Of a stretch of 64,000 nucleotides of DNA, positions 57,801 to 64,000 are shown piece after piece. The stretch covers positions 6,758,001 through 6,822,000 of the forward strand of contig NC_070566.1 in assembly GCF_026914185.1 (NCBI RefSeq), read 5' to 3'. Below the pieces are notes generated by a model that worked only from the letters and a program-made list of their open reading frames with translations, was not told the origin of the DNA and made no database searches. The position numbers and the translations under genes are program-made. Each line of letters begins with the position of its first letter. The first letter of the stretch is position 1. This DNA is from Puccinia triticina. Lineage: Eukaryota > Basidiomycota > Pucciniomycetes > Pucciniales > Pucciniaceae.

Positions 57801-58678
57801 GGCTCTCTAGGCGCGGCTGGGATTGAGGCTGCTGTTGAAACTGAGCCTGGTTGGAGGGGATAGGACCCTGGAACTCCTGCGCTATAGCTCGTAGCTGAGA
57901 GCCCGTGGGTTCTGGCGTTGGCGTCGCTAGAATGGGTTGCTGGCTGGCGTGCGGCACTAAAGCTAGCTGCGAATGAGGCCGGGATACTTGCGCCGTGGAG
58001 TTCTGCGGACCTAGGCCGTTGTTCCGGTTCATTAGAGAAACTTCCAGGTTGTGTAGCTCGTCTCTGGGTATCCATTCTTGACAGAGACGGATACCGTCTT
58101 TCCTCCCAACTAATTCTATTATCATTTCCTGCGTCATAGCTGCTTGGGAGAGGAGGCGCCTCATGGTTAACGTGTTCTGCGCCTCCCTGGCGCGGACAAA
58201 TAGGTCGAACTGTTCGTTGAACATGCTGATGAGGCTGGAGAGCTCTTCCTCTTCCGGGATAAGGTCCATGGGACCGGAGGACTCCTCCCGTCGAGGGCTC
58301 TGAGTGTACGGAAGGAGGGCTAGATTGGGCGGCGCCGTGGATCTCATGCCCTCTGGGTTGATAGGCTGGGAGGGCGGTTGACTCGTCGGAGGAAGGTTCA
58401 CCGTCAAGTCTATCTGTTCCCTGTCGATAGGCCGCGGAACCGGCGTGGATCTGCTCGACGCTAGGGCTATGGAAGTTTCCCTCGGCTGGTATAGGGCCGG
58501 AGGGATCCCGGTATCTGGGGGGAGCGGCTCCTCTTCCGGGAGCTTGAGGAAATCCTCCTGTAGAGGCGGCAAGGCTGCTTCTAGCCCTTCGAAGCCGTTC
58601 TTCGGCGGCTGGGCTAAGGCGGTACCGGTGGCGGAGCTCTTCGGAGAGGTCTCGGCCATTTCTAAGGTGAGGAGGCAT
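51899..58678 (-). CDS. element E Gag-Pol polyprotein
   Basis: 2259 codons without interruption. Residues 1-400 are disordered and overlap ORFX in another frame; a gag core lies around 700-850 ([12 protein letters not shown]); CCHC knuckle near 930 (C-x2-C-x4-H-x4-C); aspartyl protease L-L-D-S-G-A near 1080; RT with Y-I-D-D near 1435; RNase H near 1580-1700; integrase HHCC finger near 1820-1860 and D, D, E near 1890, 1950 and 1987; chromodomain-like C-terminus near 2195-2250. Every residue I can check is canonical. The first ATG (58676-58678) lies inside a predicted intron, so Gag-Pol would come from unspliced RNA; an internal Met near residue 449 is an alternative start. Confidence 0.93.
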   Translation of the reverse strand: MPPHLRNGRDLSEELRHRYRLSPAAEERLRRARSSLAASTGGFPQAPGRGAAPPRYRDPSGPIPAEGNFHSPSVEQIHAGSAAYRQGTDRLDGEPSSDESTALPAYQPRGHEIHGAAQSSPPSVHSEPSTGGVLRSHGPYPGRGRALQPHQHVQRTVRPICPRQGGAEHVNHEAPPLPSSYDAGNDNRISWEERRYPSLSRMDTQRRATQPGSFSNEPEQRPRSAELHGASIPASFAASFSAARQPATHSSDANARTHGLSATSYSAGVPGSYPLQPGSVSTAASIPAAPREPTLSRNSLAAAATAADAPSEAATSFYTAGGSSIIPPQPASSNWRLQSTPLSSNAARIRRPQPLSSSKQLERIREELETPSGRHSESSGNRRILDESHQRSEERLWTRENQRERPLLDESLPKSSLSSDSPLGLSLDIDNLSDPSNREFFLNNLNSEMSRNGPLFLEEKLQVLFSKFLSELSGTVETIPGTLLESCVSNFKDVLNHSILDLFKNEFIPFLLDQILNNIGESAREKSTVNNNVLEQLKKHIDDKFETVQDLILVNESQCHSNMDTIGQNLKDFEEKVSNNLTSIGNQINDLHANEHNRFEQSKRRFSDISSVVNTVSSKLDSVLIPDDRDHPPHLLYNNPFQNVHHEQQHEHRPPPPVPTPEPQRPPRDSFPKPASNTPDAKTQEEFPYIDHGAIDFEMRKELWKSIPKNGDWEKFSGELPYNHELWIKNTDILVRDYLMLDNMIISRLTILLTDTARNWYLGIRDEYGNKSWAWWKNAIRNKFGTENWKWKMQQEFENDHFTYDGRKIHKWFGNQRERLKAYQPELNQYLICEKILKQCPPNLEHAIKSRYKRDATEMSFEDMVIIAEEVIDRVMKRNKPVTNNYNTPNRSQWRSNPAPEKTDKPTDSSTKKNPVSAPEKEKLICHFCKQTGHFSRECPKKKNRINNVGMDDDDDPKSDNGEDQGEPHKSESELDEEEENHRTNHMILAMDNGNGANYDPLVDFDFGAHAVECEISQDFSIAEIQAETHQPQTWDKSCQSSHIEDARLMKCKPDRGKAHLTGKANLTTVLIESREQSCLLDSGASCSIISNKLLDSILPEWENKLMPINHAKFHSCSDQLQPMGIIEMALIFPHTKGSIRILAEFVVMRNARINYLILGNDYMSLYGFDITNSKERFFTIGNENKRKKFSFKSHHLEKMSPSNEISAVKKSHPQLQKFIIEELCEAKFSDKLTIEQKEKLFEVLYNNNFAFSNTNQPLGAIKGHEVHIKLTTERPYPPLLRRPPYPASPKSREALEQHIEELVNLNVLRKVGHNEVVEITTPVIIAWHNGKSRMVGDFRALNSYTASDRYPIPKICETLNNLAKAKYLTSMDVLKGFHQNVIAEDSRHLLRIIMHKGIYEYLRMPFGIKNAPSHFQRMMDIEFRKEIDEKWVIIYIDDIIIMSNTWEEHLSRIDRILKVVINMNMKISLKKCNFGFDQIKALGHLVSGIAIGIDQNKVAAVLQKPVPSSRKEMQSFLGFAGYYRQHIEKFAEIAKPLTELTRIDVIYEMTHHRIVAYNLLKEKLTTAPLLLFPDWAHPFTLYVDASMTGLGAALHQVQVIEGVRKEGPIVFISRQLKDSETRYGASQLECLCLVWALEKLHYYLDGSVFHVVTDCTALRSLLNMKTPNRHMLRWQIAIQEYRGNMTIIHRDGNIHKNADGLSRWALPNDPSNPAYDPEDKDDDRFPIMGIHVSTFKNEFFDSVREGYKQDKNTTILSELLLKDAKDAQLKNSLQDPWRKLYDEGRFSIFDGLIYFREKHNSVLVLADKESINTILHECHDSVYSGHLSEDRTLEKVADTAWWDNWRQDTSEYCSSCDRCQKANKATGKRFGLLMKIEEPSKPWDVINMDWVTSLSPGGAASFNACLVIVDRYSKTPIFVPCFKDDSAMDTAILFWNRVMPRTGIPRIIISDRDPKFTSEFWTGLHSMLGTKLSFSTAYHPQTDGLAERMIQTLEDMIRRFCAYGLEFKDNDGYTHDWVSLLPILELAYCTSIHSTTGKPPAILEKGWIPNLPRNFLKQDSVDIHPTALAYGKIFEKARKHAEQCITEATSYNKERWDKSHKEPSFKVGDKVLISTANFNNLSGPKKMRDSFTGPFLVKALHGKNAVEVILTEEFSRKHPTFPVSLVKPYKDPNPDKFPLRQKVKVVIPPMDKTPQSKVIQKILRDKRLRVENRDVMMYLARYKGMSADHDEWLLEKDIPDSAILLRKFRSEKRSNPVV
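57454..58661 (-). CDS. element E ORFX, 401-codon ORF overlapping gag in the +2 frame
   Basis: This frame has ATG at 58657-58659 in good context (G at -3, G at +4) and runs 401 codons to a stop at 57454, entirely inside gag. It has an N-terminal Pro-rich part, a helical core ([12 protein letters not shown], then L-V-G-R and E-W-I-P, near 58055-58200), a long Pro/Gln-rich linker with six consecutive prolines, and a C-terminal R-G/R-Y-rich tail after a short helix (near 57500-57550). A predicted splice (58751-58662, 90 nt, GTATTT...TTAG) joins ORF1 to it in frame through G|AA-ATG. Nucleic-acid binding is suggested by the RG tail only. It could alternatively be translated by leaky scanning. Confidence 0.65.
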
Positions 58679-58751
58679 GATGATTATATGTAAGAAAAGA
58701 GGGTAATTAAGCGGTAAAAAGGAGGATTAAGGGTTGTTTAAAGTTAAATAC

Positions 58752-59184
58752 CTGAAGATCTGGATTTAGCGGAAATCCTTTTGCTTTTCCTAGTAGTAGA
58801 AGACGATTTTTTCTTGTTTTCTTTTGCGCTTGGCTTCGCAGAGGAATTAGAGGTCCACTCGGCTATGTTAACAGGAGCTACGGTCCTTTTTCGACGAGTT
58901 TTCGGCGCTTTTGCGGTAGCAATAGGAGTCCACGCGGTGCTACTAATCAAATTTCCGTTACAAGGATTTGCTACTATTTTGTCGTCGTAGTTTTCTTCGT
59001 CTGCGCTATTCTGCGCCGTCAAGAATTTTTTTACGGTCAACTGCGGTAATTGTAGATGAGAAGCAGGAGAATCTTTTGAGCGTACTCCGTTTTTCTCTAT
59101 CTCCTCTTGATTCGAAGATATAGAGAGTTCTGGGGAGGATAAGTCCGACGAAGGGGTGAATAGCGGCACGGAGGAGTCGCAATT
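58752..59184 (-). CDS. element E ORF1 exon, basic
   Basis: Open frame of about 144 codons on the minus strand between an acceptor (GTGCAG, 59185) and a phase-1 donor (TCAG|GTATTT, 58752/58751). The N-terminal half is Ser/Asp-rich; the C-terminal half is strongly basic with clusters such as K-T-R-R-K-R and R-K-S-K-R, which resemble nuclear localisation signals. It has no internal ATG near its start, so an upstream exon is implied. If read without splicing it stops after S-S-G-I. Confidence 0.5.
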
Positions 59185-59440
59185 CTGCACTTTCACGAGT
59201 ACACCAGACGTAAAAAAATTTTTTCAAGGGTTCAGTTAGGAAATTTATCAATATAAAAGCAATTTTAGATAATTTTGGGAGAATTTCAGCGTTAGTAGGA
59301 TATGTAGAAAAAAATTTTTAAGTGGTTTTTTCGAATTTTAAGAGTTTTTTGTTTGATTTAGTCAGGATGATCAGTCCTTTGGCTTTATAGCAGTCTAGAA
59401 TTATGAAAAGGTGAGTAATTTTCCCGATGAGGCCCCCAAT

Positions 59441-60410
59441 TGTGAGCCTGAGTCTCTATAGTGACAGCAGGACACAAGAAATGGGGGGGCAATAGTTGGA
59501 TTTCTTGGGATAAAGAAATTACAACTATAAAAGAAAAAAAGAGAAAGAGAGAGAGAAACCAAGCAGGATAAGAAGGAAGAGAAGTACTAGGTTATTCTAG
59601 TGGGAATGCACGTCCACTGGCAATGCTACTCTTCAGAAGAGTGCTGCTAATCTGTGCAAGAAGTGCTACAGCTTCCTCTCAGGAGGGTATCTGGATTAGA
59701 TAAGTCTTAATCCAGCCACAGTTTTTTAGACTTCTCTCTGGACAGTCAAGGTTCTTAGAGGGAAACCTGAGGGACAGCCCTGAACCTAGATTTTGAGGCA
59801 AAGACCTGATGATAAGAAGGGACAGCCCTGTAATCAAGATGGAGGCAAAGGCCTATAGTTTTGGAGGGACAGCCCTGTGATCAAGGAGGAAGCAAAGCAA
59901 GAAGAAGAGGCAGATCAAGCAAGACACAGAGTTGTACCTCTGAGATAATCAAGGTTCAGTGAAAGAGGTTACTTACTGTCAATATCCTAGGCGCCTGTGA
60001 CGGTAGGTATACTGGGAGTAGAGTAGGCTCTTTGGTGGTGATCCTGGGGTTATCTGGGTGGTGGTTCTGGTGTGCTGAAGTCTGTAGATCCGCCTCAGGC
60101 AAGGGGGATCCTGACTACGAAAATTTTCACAGTTTGCTTATGTAATTTACATATGTACATGTGGTTTGGCGCGCCTGGTAGCGCTGACACGTCACAACTG
60201 CGCAAGGGCGCCATAACTCAGTAACTCAGGGAAGGAGTATAGTTACAAGGAATTGATAAGTTGTAACTAGGGTTAAAATTGCATGAGGAAACAGAATATG
60301 AAGTCAAAACAAGGTTATCTCTTAAGATGAAAAAGATATAAAGTAATTTATATGTAACAAAGGTAGAACAGGCAGCTTTTAGGTCAGCTGTGATGACTCT
60401 AAGGCTGACA
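59441..60410 (-). mobile_element. 5' LTR of element E and primer-binding site
   Basis: Same sequence as 50892-51861. Immediately left, CCCGATGAGGCCCCCAAT (59423-59440) on the minus strand reads ATTGGGGGCCTCATCGGG, the PBS. C and D share GATGAGGCCCCCA in the same place. Confidence 0.93.
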
Positions 60411-60415
60411 ATCGG

Positions 60416-60570
60416 TGTGCACTCCAATGTTGTGGAGTACATGGGTGTGCACTCCAAATATTGTGTGCATGAGTGTGCACTTCAATTTTGTGGAGTACAT
60501 GGGTGTGCACTCCAAATTTTGGAGCGCACACTAATGCACACCACTTTTTTGGAGTGCACACTAATTCACA
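60416..60570. repeat. GTGCACTCC palindromic repeats, right part
   Basis: Continuation of the array 50400-50886 after the ATCGG duplication, with the same GGAGTACATGGGTGTGCACTCC units. Confidence 0.75.
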
Positions 60571-61020
60571 CCAAAAATGGTATACCTATGGTCTTTCTTT
60601 GGTATGCATAAAGGCTGACCCAGACAAGATATATAATTTCACACATTTGATGGCCTTTTCCATGGCATTACATTTCATTGTATTTCAGTCTAATTTTCCC
60701 CAACATTTCCAATAAGAATTGAATTAATGAGAAAGAAACAGGAGCCCAACCAGCCAACAGGTACAACCAACAAAATTTGATGTCAACCAGAAATCACAAA
60801 GAATAAGATTTCCCTACTTTCACCACTCAACTGAATATATGGCAATCATCAATATATATATAACCCTGAAAATGGATTTTGCTGACTTTCATTACTACCG
60901 GGTGATCAAATGTACTCCTGCAACTCACACTTGATACCAGCTGGGGATATCATTGCCTAGTCAGGGTCTGACAGCCACAAATTCCATCCAAATTAGCACA
61001 TGACATCATATAAGATCCTT
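60571..61020. other. no gene seen
   Basis: A/T-rich interior of Helitron H1 without a supportable feature. Confidence 0.45.
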
Positions 61021-62610
61021 CATTGCTCAGGCTAATTAAGATGAACACTAAGGGCCCAGTCTGGCGGCCAATTTACGGAAATGATAGGATGGAGGGGACA
61101 GATTGGAGGACGGAGAGAGCGGGGATTGGGAACGTCTCAGAAGGTGGGCAAAAAATTCAAGGAGGGTGGGAGAGATGGTCAAAGAGAGGGGTGGGCACAG
61201 AACACCAAAGAGGGTGAGCAAGATAGCCCGGTCGCGTTCCATGAGCACTGAGAAGCTTATTCTAGATTATATTGATCCCCCCGGCGTGCTCGCTGGCCAG
61301 CCTGCGCGAGAGCTTGCATAAGGGATGTTGGGAGAGAAGGCGGTGCCCCTGGCCAATAGCAGCACTCGTCGAGGAACACACTTCGCCGGGAGCTGGTCGA
61401 TGGCGCCAAAATGATCATTGGTGTCGTCGGGTGTGGGCCCAAGGAGATTGAGATCACTGTCTTGAGCAGCATTTGGTCGTGAAGCCCGCCGCGGCAGGCT
61501 TCGGCTGCGTTGGCCTGGGGGCTGGCGGTTTCGGGCAGTGGAAAATCAAGTAGAAGACCCTGTTGGGGCTGATGCCCGCCTGGGCATGCTCCGCGTGCGT
61601 TCTCGAGCATTCTCGACTGCGTGGTCGAGTTCCGAGCTTGTTCCTGCTTCGGCTGCTGTTTGGGAAGTATTGCTACTCGTGGTCAACAAGACTGCTAAGC
61701 GGGACCAGTACTCAGTGGGGGTGATGAGGCTGAGATGGTCGAAGAAGGGGAGCAGGAAGCTCTGGGAGAACAGAAACACAGCAATGTTGATTGAGATGAG
61801 ATCACACGTCCGCCGGTGGCCTTGGAGATTGTTCGCTGCGAGGTGCTTTGGGATCAAGAGCCCGTACTGTGTCAATCTCACCTCCATAAGGAACCCGCCA
61901 AGTTGGAAGAAGCAGTTGTTTTGAGTAGTTGACCCAAAGGAAGAAAGCGAGCCAAACTCTGAGCGTCTTGGAACCTTGAAAGTGGAGAAGCTGGACGAGT
62001 GCAATGTGTTGTGTTGGGTTGGAAGAGCCAAAGTCAACGTACAGCTGCCATTTGTCATTTGAGGAGCTTGGCCGACATCCAATTGGCTGCCTAGGAGCTG
62101 AAGAACACGGGGACTGCTCAGAGCAGGGGTGACGCTGACTGATGCTTGTGGGAGGATCTTTGGTGGTCTTTCGTGTGAGTGATCAATTACAATCAGCGCG
62201 AGAGAGCTGTGGCAAAATCGGTGGACAGCAACAGGATGATGATGGAAGGATGGGCAACGGGCAACAGCTCACTTTGGCTGTTGGCGGTCTAGTTGGCGTG
62301 ATTGGTATCTTGACTGTACGAGGCCATTGTGTATCGAAGGTTGCAAACAACAAGGCTTGTTTGAGCAGCTGCTTCAACGCGTATGTACACCCGACGGGTC
62401 CAGCTAAGCTGAAGGTCAAAGATCCTTGCAACGACGTCTTCGGCCTGCCCCACAGCCGATGATGATAGGTCCAGCGATACGGCTGCCACAGTAATGAAGG
62501 TGATAGGGCCCTGTCCAGCGGAGGGTTTAAATTGGGTGGGACTGGGTGGCGTGGTGTTGACAAGGATACGGTGGTCGTGGCGCCGGATGCGCCTAGAGTC
62601 GAGAGTCATG
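61021..62610 (-). other. possible captured gene fragments in Helitron H1, unrecognised
   Basis: Several minus-strand stretches look coding. One starts with ATG at 62607-62609 (M-T-L-D-S-R-R-I-R), about 40 nt after a TTAAATA box, and runs 106 codons to 62289. An overlapping frame (G-P-V-G-C-T-Y-A-L-K-Q-L-L-K to 62183) may be its continuation after an unplaced intron. Another runs 61546-62082. I cannot assign a family or a consistent exon structure. The sense agrees with the Helitron, as for the RINT1-like gene in H2. Confidence 0.3.
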
Positions 62611-62967
62611 ACTTTCCCCCTATGGATGAGCTGAGTTTGGGTATTTAAGGAGGAGGGGAGGGTGTCAATTTTTCCCCTCAGGGGTTCTGGTTTCGTCCCA
62701 CCCCCTCCCTGGAGGCCCCCTACATCGCTTGATTAGGCCCCTCCTTGACAGCTCTTTCAAAGAGTCTTCCACAACCGGCCCTTTTTTGCTTGTTGCTTTG
62801 GCACAGTTGGAGGGTCATCCATAGGGCCTTGTAGGTCTTTGGGGATATTTTCAACGGCTGCCTGTATTGTAGAAATTGGTGCTCTTCTGTTGTGTTCTTT
62901 TTAAATTAGAAATACGCCAAAACTTAGATCTAGGTTTCCACGTTTGTGTGGATTTAAGAAACTTGGA

Positions 62968-63153
62968 TTTTCTCTTCCTTCAGGCGCGTCTTTGCTTGCG
63001 CTCTGTTTCGCGTTCTGGTTCGCGCTCGTGTTCTAGTTTGCTCTCTTTGTGGCGCTCCTTATGGCGCAGTAAGGTGGTTACCTTCTGCGCGGGGGTTAGT
63101 GAAGTAGCCTTTTGGCGCATTGAAGCATCTTCTTCATGCGCTCGAGGCTGACA
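62968..63153 (-). mobile_element. 5' LTR of element D, right part
   Basis: The last 186 bp of the LTR, matching 41583-41768 with two visible differences. It starts at the T of the Helitron target and ends GAGGCTGACA, followed by the GGGTT target copy. Confidence 0.9.
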
Positions 63154-63158
63154 GGGTT

Positions 63159-63251
63159 CCTTGGTTACTATTTCTAGCTCGTCCTCCTCGGCCTCGCCTT
63201 CCTCGACTTCTTTTGGTGGGGGGAGGGTTCGCTGAGTGGTCTTTTCCTGAT
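63159..63251 (-). pseudogene. element C: start of ORFX exon and gag N-terminus, beyond element D
   Basis: Two overlapping frames are open. The ORFX frame reads D-Q-E-K-T-T-Q-R-T-L-P-P-P-K followed by an acidic run, entered by a predicted splice (63338-63252, 87 nt). The gag frame reads from an ATG near 63263, within that intron, into an Arg/Gly-rich N-terminus (R-S-R-G-R-R-G-R-G-G-R). Skipping element D and one GGGTT, the gag frame continues at 40264 (G-T-P-L-R-L-V-D). Confidence 0.45.
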
Positions 63252-63338
63252 CTGGTATCAACCATTTCGGGAGAGGACTAAGTTAGTTTGGTTGTTGTTT
63301 TTGGTTTATGTCTTGGTTTGGTAATTGAAAGAATTTAC

Positions 63339-63572
63339 CTTCGAGTAATTTAAGTGCCGCGGCTTTCGGGTCGAATTGCTTCTCGATGATTCGAGCGGGT
63401 AACGTCGCCGGGTGCGGTCTCTTCTTGTCCTGGCATGGGCTGAGGAAGAAGCCGGGCAGGAGAGACTTGGTGCGTTTAGACTGTTTCTTCTCGGCCGCGT
63501 TTTTCGGATCAGCGGATTTGGTAGTATCCGGGTAGTTATCAACGAGTTTAGCGGCTGGCACGGGAGCAGACA
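63339..63572 (-). CDS. element C ORF1 exon, basic
   Basis: Between an acceptor (TTTAG, 63573) and a phase-1 donor (GAAG|GTAAAT) the minus strand is open for 78 codons. It begins TGTC, as in A and D. It is Lys/Arg/Pro-rich (K-K-Q-S-K-R-T-K, K-K-R-P-H-P) like ORF1 of element E. No ATG at its start, so an upstream exon is implied. Confidence 0.45.
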
Positions 63573-63860
63573 CTAAAGTCGAAATATAGGGATAAAACGG
63601 GCAGAAATATGCTTTTTGGTGGTTTAGTTTATGTACTTTTTATGTATATTTTATTGGTTTTATCTCTATTGCGCAATAAGTCAAAAACAAGGAAAAAATT
63701 CGTACTTGTTTAGTGGATTTAATTGGTTTTTTATGTAAAAACTGGAGTTCTGACGGAAAAATTATGGGGATAATTGCTAAAAATAAGGAAAAAACTCAGC
63801 AAAAAATCAGTTTTATCCTTGACAGGTACTCTGGGTAAAAAACACGATGAGGCCCCCAAA
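63573..63860 (-). promoter_or_regulatory. leader and primer-binding site of element C
   Basis: CGATGAGGCCCCCAAA (63845-63860) adjoins the LTR. On the minus strand it gives TTTGGGGGCCTCATCG, the PBS shared with D and E. The rest of the leader is A/T-rich and shows no gene. Confidence 0.7.
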
Positions 63861-64000
63861 TGACAGCTCTGTTTATGAAGCTTAGGGCAAAAACCCGTCA
63901 AAATAAGGGTTTTTAGCCCTAGCACTATAACTGTGTTGATGTAAACACTGGTAATTTAAATTACCAAGCTTGTTACGTGGCAAATATGGCTATTACAAGG
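63861..64000 (-). mobile_element. 5' LTR of element C, first 140 bp
   Basis: TGACAGCTCTGTTTATG onward matches 22517-22656 with about five substitutions, for example near 63935 and 63983-63990. The rest lies outside the window. Confidence 0.85.

Larger units (their letters stand above)
50892..60410 (-). mobile_element. complete Ty3/gypsy chromovirus element E, TSD ATCGG
   Basis: Two 970-bp LTRs (50892-51861 and 59441-60410) look identical by eye, begin TGTGAGCC and end GGCTGACA. ATCGG flanks the element at 50887-50891 and 60411-60415. It contains ORF1, ORFX, an uninterrupted gag-pol, a polypurine tract (complement of the bases at 51862-51885) and a PBS. All catalytic motifs are present, so it is a young, possibly active copy. 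Confidence 0.95.
50103..62967 (-). mobile_element. non-autonomous Helitron H1 carrying element E
   Basis: On the minus strand it starts TCCAAGTTTCTTAAA (62967) and ends with the hairpin GCGGC-GAA-GCCGC, CCTTGGCCTCTAG (50103). The host is D's LTR: the intact copy reads AAGGGTTATTTTCTC, and the Helitron sits exactly between that A and T. Without element E it is about 3.3 kb. It holds GTGCACTCC palindromic repeats and possible captured gene fragments (61000-62610). No helicase is seen. Confidence 0.88.
40265..63153 (-). mobile_element. Ty3/gypsy chromovirus element D, TSD GGGTT, inserted in element C
   Basis: The 3' LTR is 40265-41768 (holding a solo LTR) and the 5' LTR is split into 49613-50102 and 62968-63153 by Helitron H1. 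After subtracting insertions both LTRs are exactly 676 bp. GGGTT flanks the element at 40260-40264 and 63154-63158. LTRs differ at about 11 positions by eye. It carries gag-pol, ORF1 and ORFX, with nonsense changes and an 839-bp insertion in RT, so it is inactive. Confidence 0.9.
22517..64000 (-). mobile_element. Ty3/gypsy chromovirus element C, carrying nested insertions; 5' LTR cut by window end
   Basis: The 3' LTR is 22517-28041 (holding Helitron H2), pol 28078-32018, a Tc1/mariner-type transposon 32022-38064 in gag, gag 38068-39823 and beyond, element D 40265-63153 in the 5' coding part, ORF1 63339-63572, PBS near 63844-63860 and 5' LTR from 63861. The 137 bp of 5' LTR visible match 22517 onward with several mismatches, so C is older than D and E. 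The YIDE mutation in RT and a TAA in integrase make it inactive. Confidence 0.9.

Overview
This is eukaryotic, almost certainly fungal, DNA: short GT-AG introns of about 60-100 nt, multi-exon genes, chromodomain-bearing Ty3/gypsy elements, and a small basic domain (465-863) that I associate from memory with rust fungi. A repeat-rich rust genome (Pucciniales, Austropuccinia/Puccinia type) is my best inference, not proven here. Nothing looks like a complete resident host gene; nearly everything is transposable-element sequence nested up to four insertions deep.

Layout. (1) 1-16.7 kb: Ty3/gypsy element A (minus strand), truncated in pol on the left. It is split by a 1.25-kb hairpin-ended repeat element (2437-3685), a 6.2-kb Helitron (H3, 5710-11860) and a solo LTR (12149-12997). 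Removing each of them in silico reconnects A's reading frame. H3 itself carries a second copy of the hairpin-ended element, a palindromic MITE, a hAT-like MITE with an 8-bp target duplication, and decayed coding fragments. (2) 16.7-22.5 kb: a MULE-type transposase pseudogene with SWIM finger, an LTR-like stretch and two unrecognised broken ORFs. (3) 22.5-64 kb: element C (minus strand), whose 5' LTR runs off the right end. Its 3' LTR contains Helitron H2 (23170-27702), which carries seven in-frame exons of a RINT1/Tip20-like gene. Its gag contains a 6-kb Tc1/mariner-type transposon with about 780-bp inverted repeats (32022-38064). Its leader contains element D (40265-63153, TSD GGGTT). D's 5' LTR contains Helitron H1 (50103-62967), and H1 contains element E (50892-60410, TSD ATCGG), which has identical-looking LTRs and an uninterrupted 2259-codon gag-pol. 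By-eye LTR divergence (C, several differences in 137 bp; D, about 11 in 676; E, none seen) agrees with the nesting order.

Most interesting signal. All four Ty3 families share an extra coding unit upstream of and overlapping gag in another frame (called ORFX here). In A, D and E a short first ORF ends at a phase-1 donor, a 78-90-nt intron contains the gag start codon, and splicing joins the first ORF to ORFX in the frame +2 to gag. The ORFX proteins share a helical core ending in W-x-P and a C-terminal helix. In the one stretch I aligned by hand (A against D) the ORFX frame shows conservative substitutions where the gag frame does not. This suggests a splice-switched accessory protein: unspliced RNA for Gag-Pol, spliced RNA for ORF1-ORFX. 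I do not know of a description of it.
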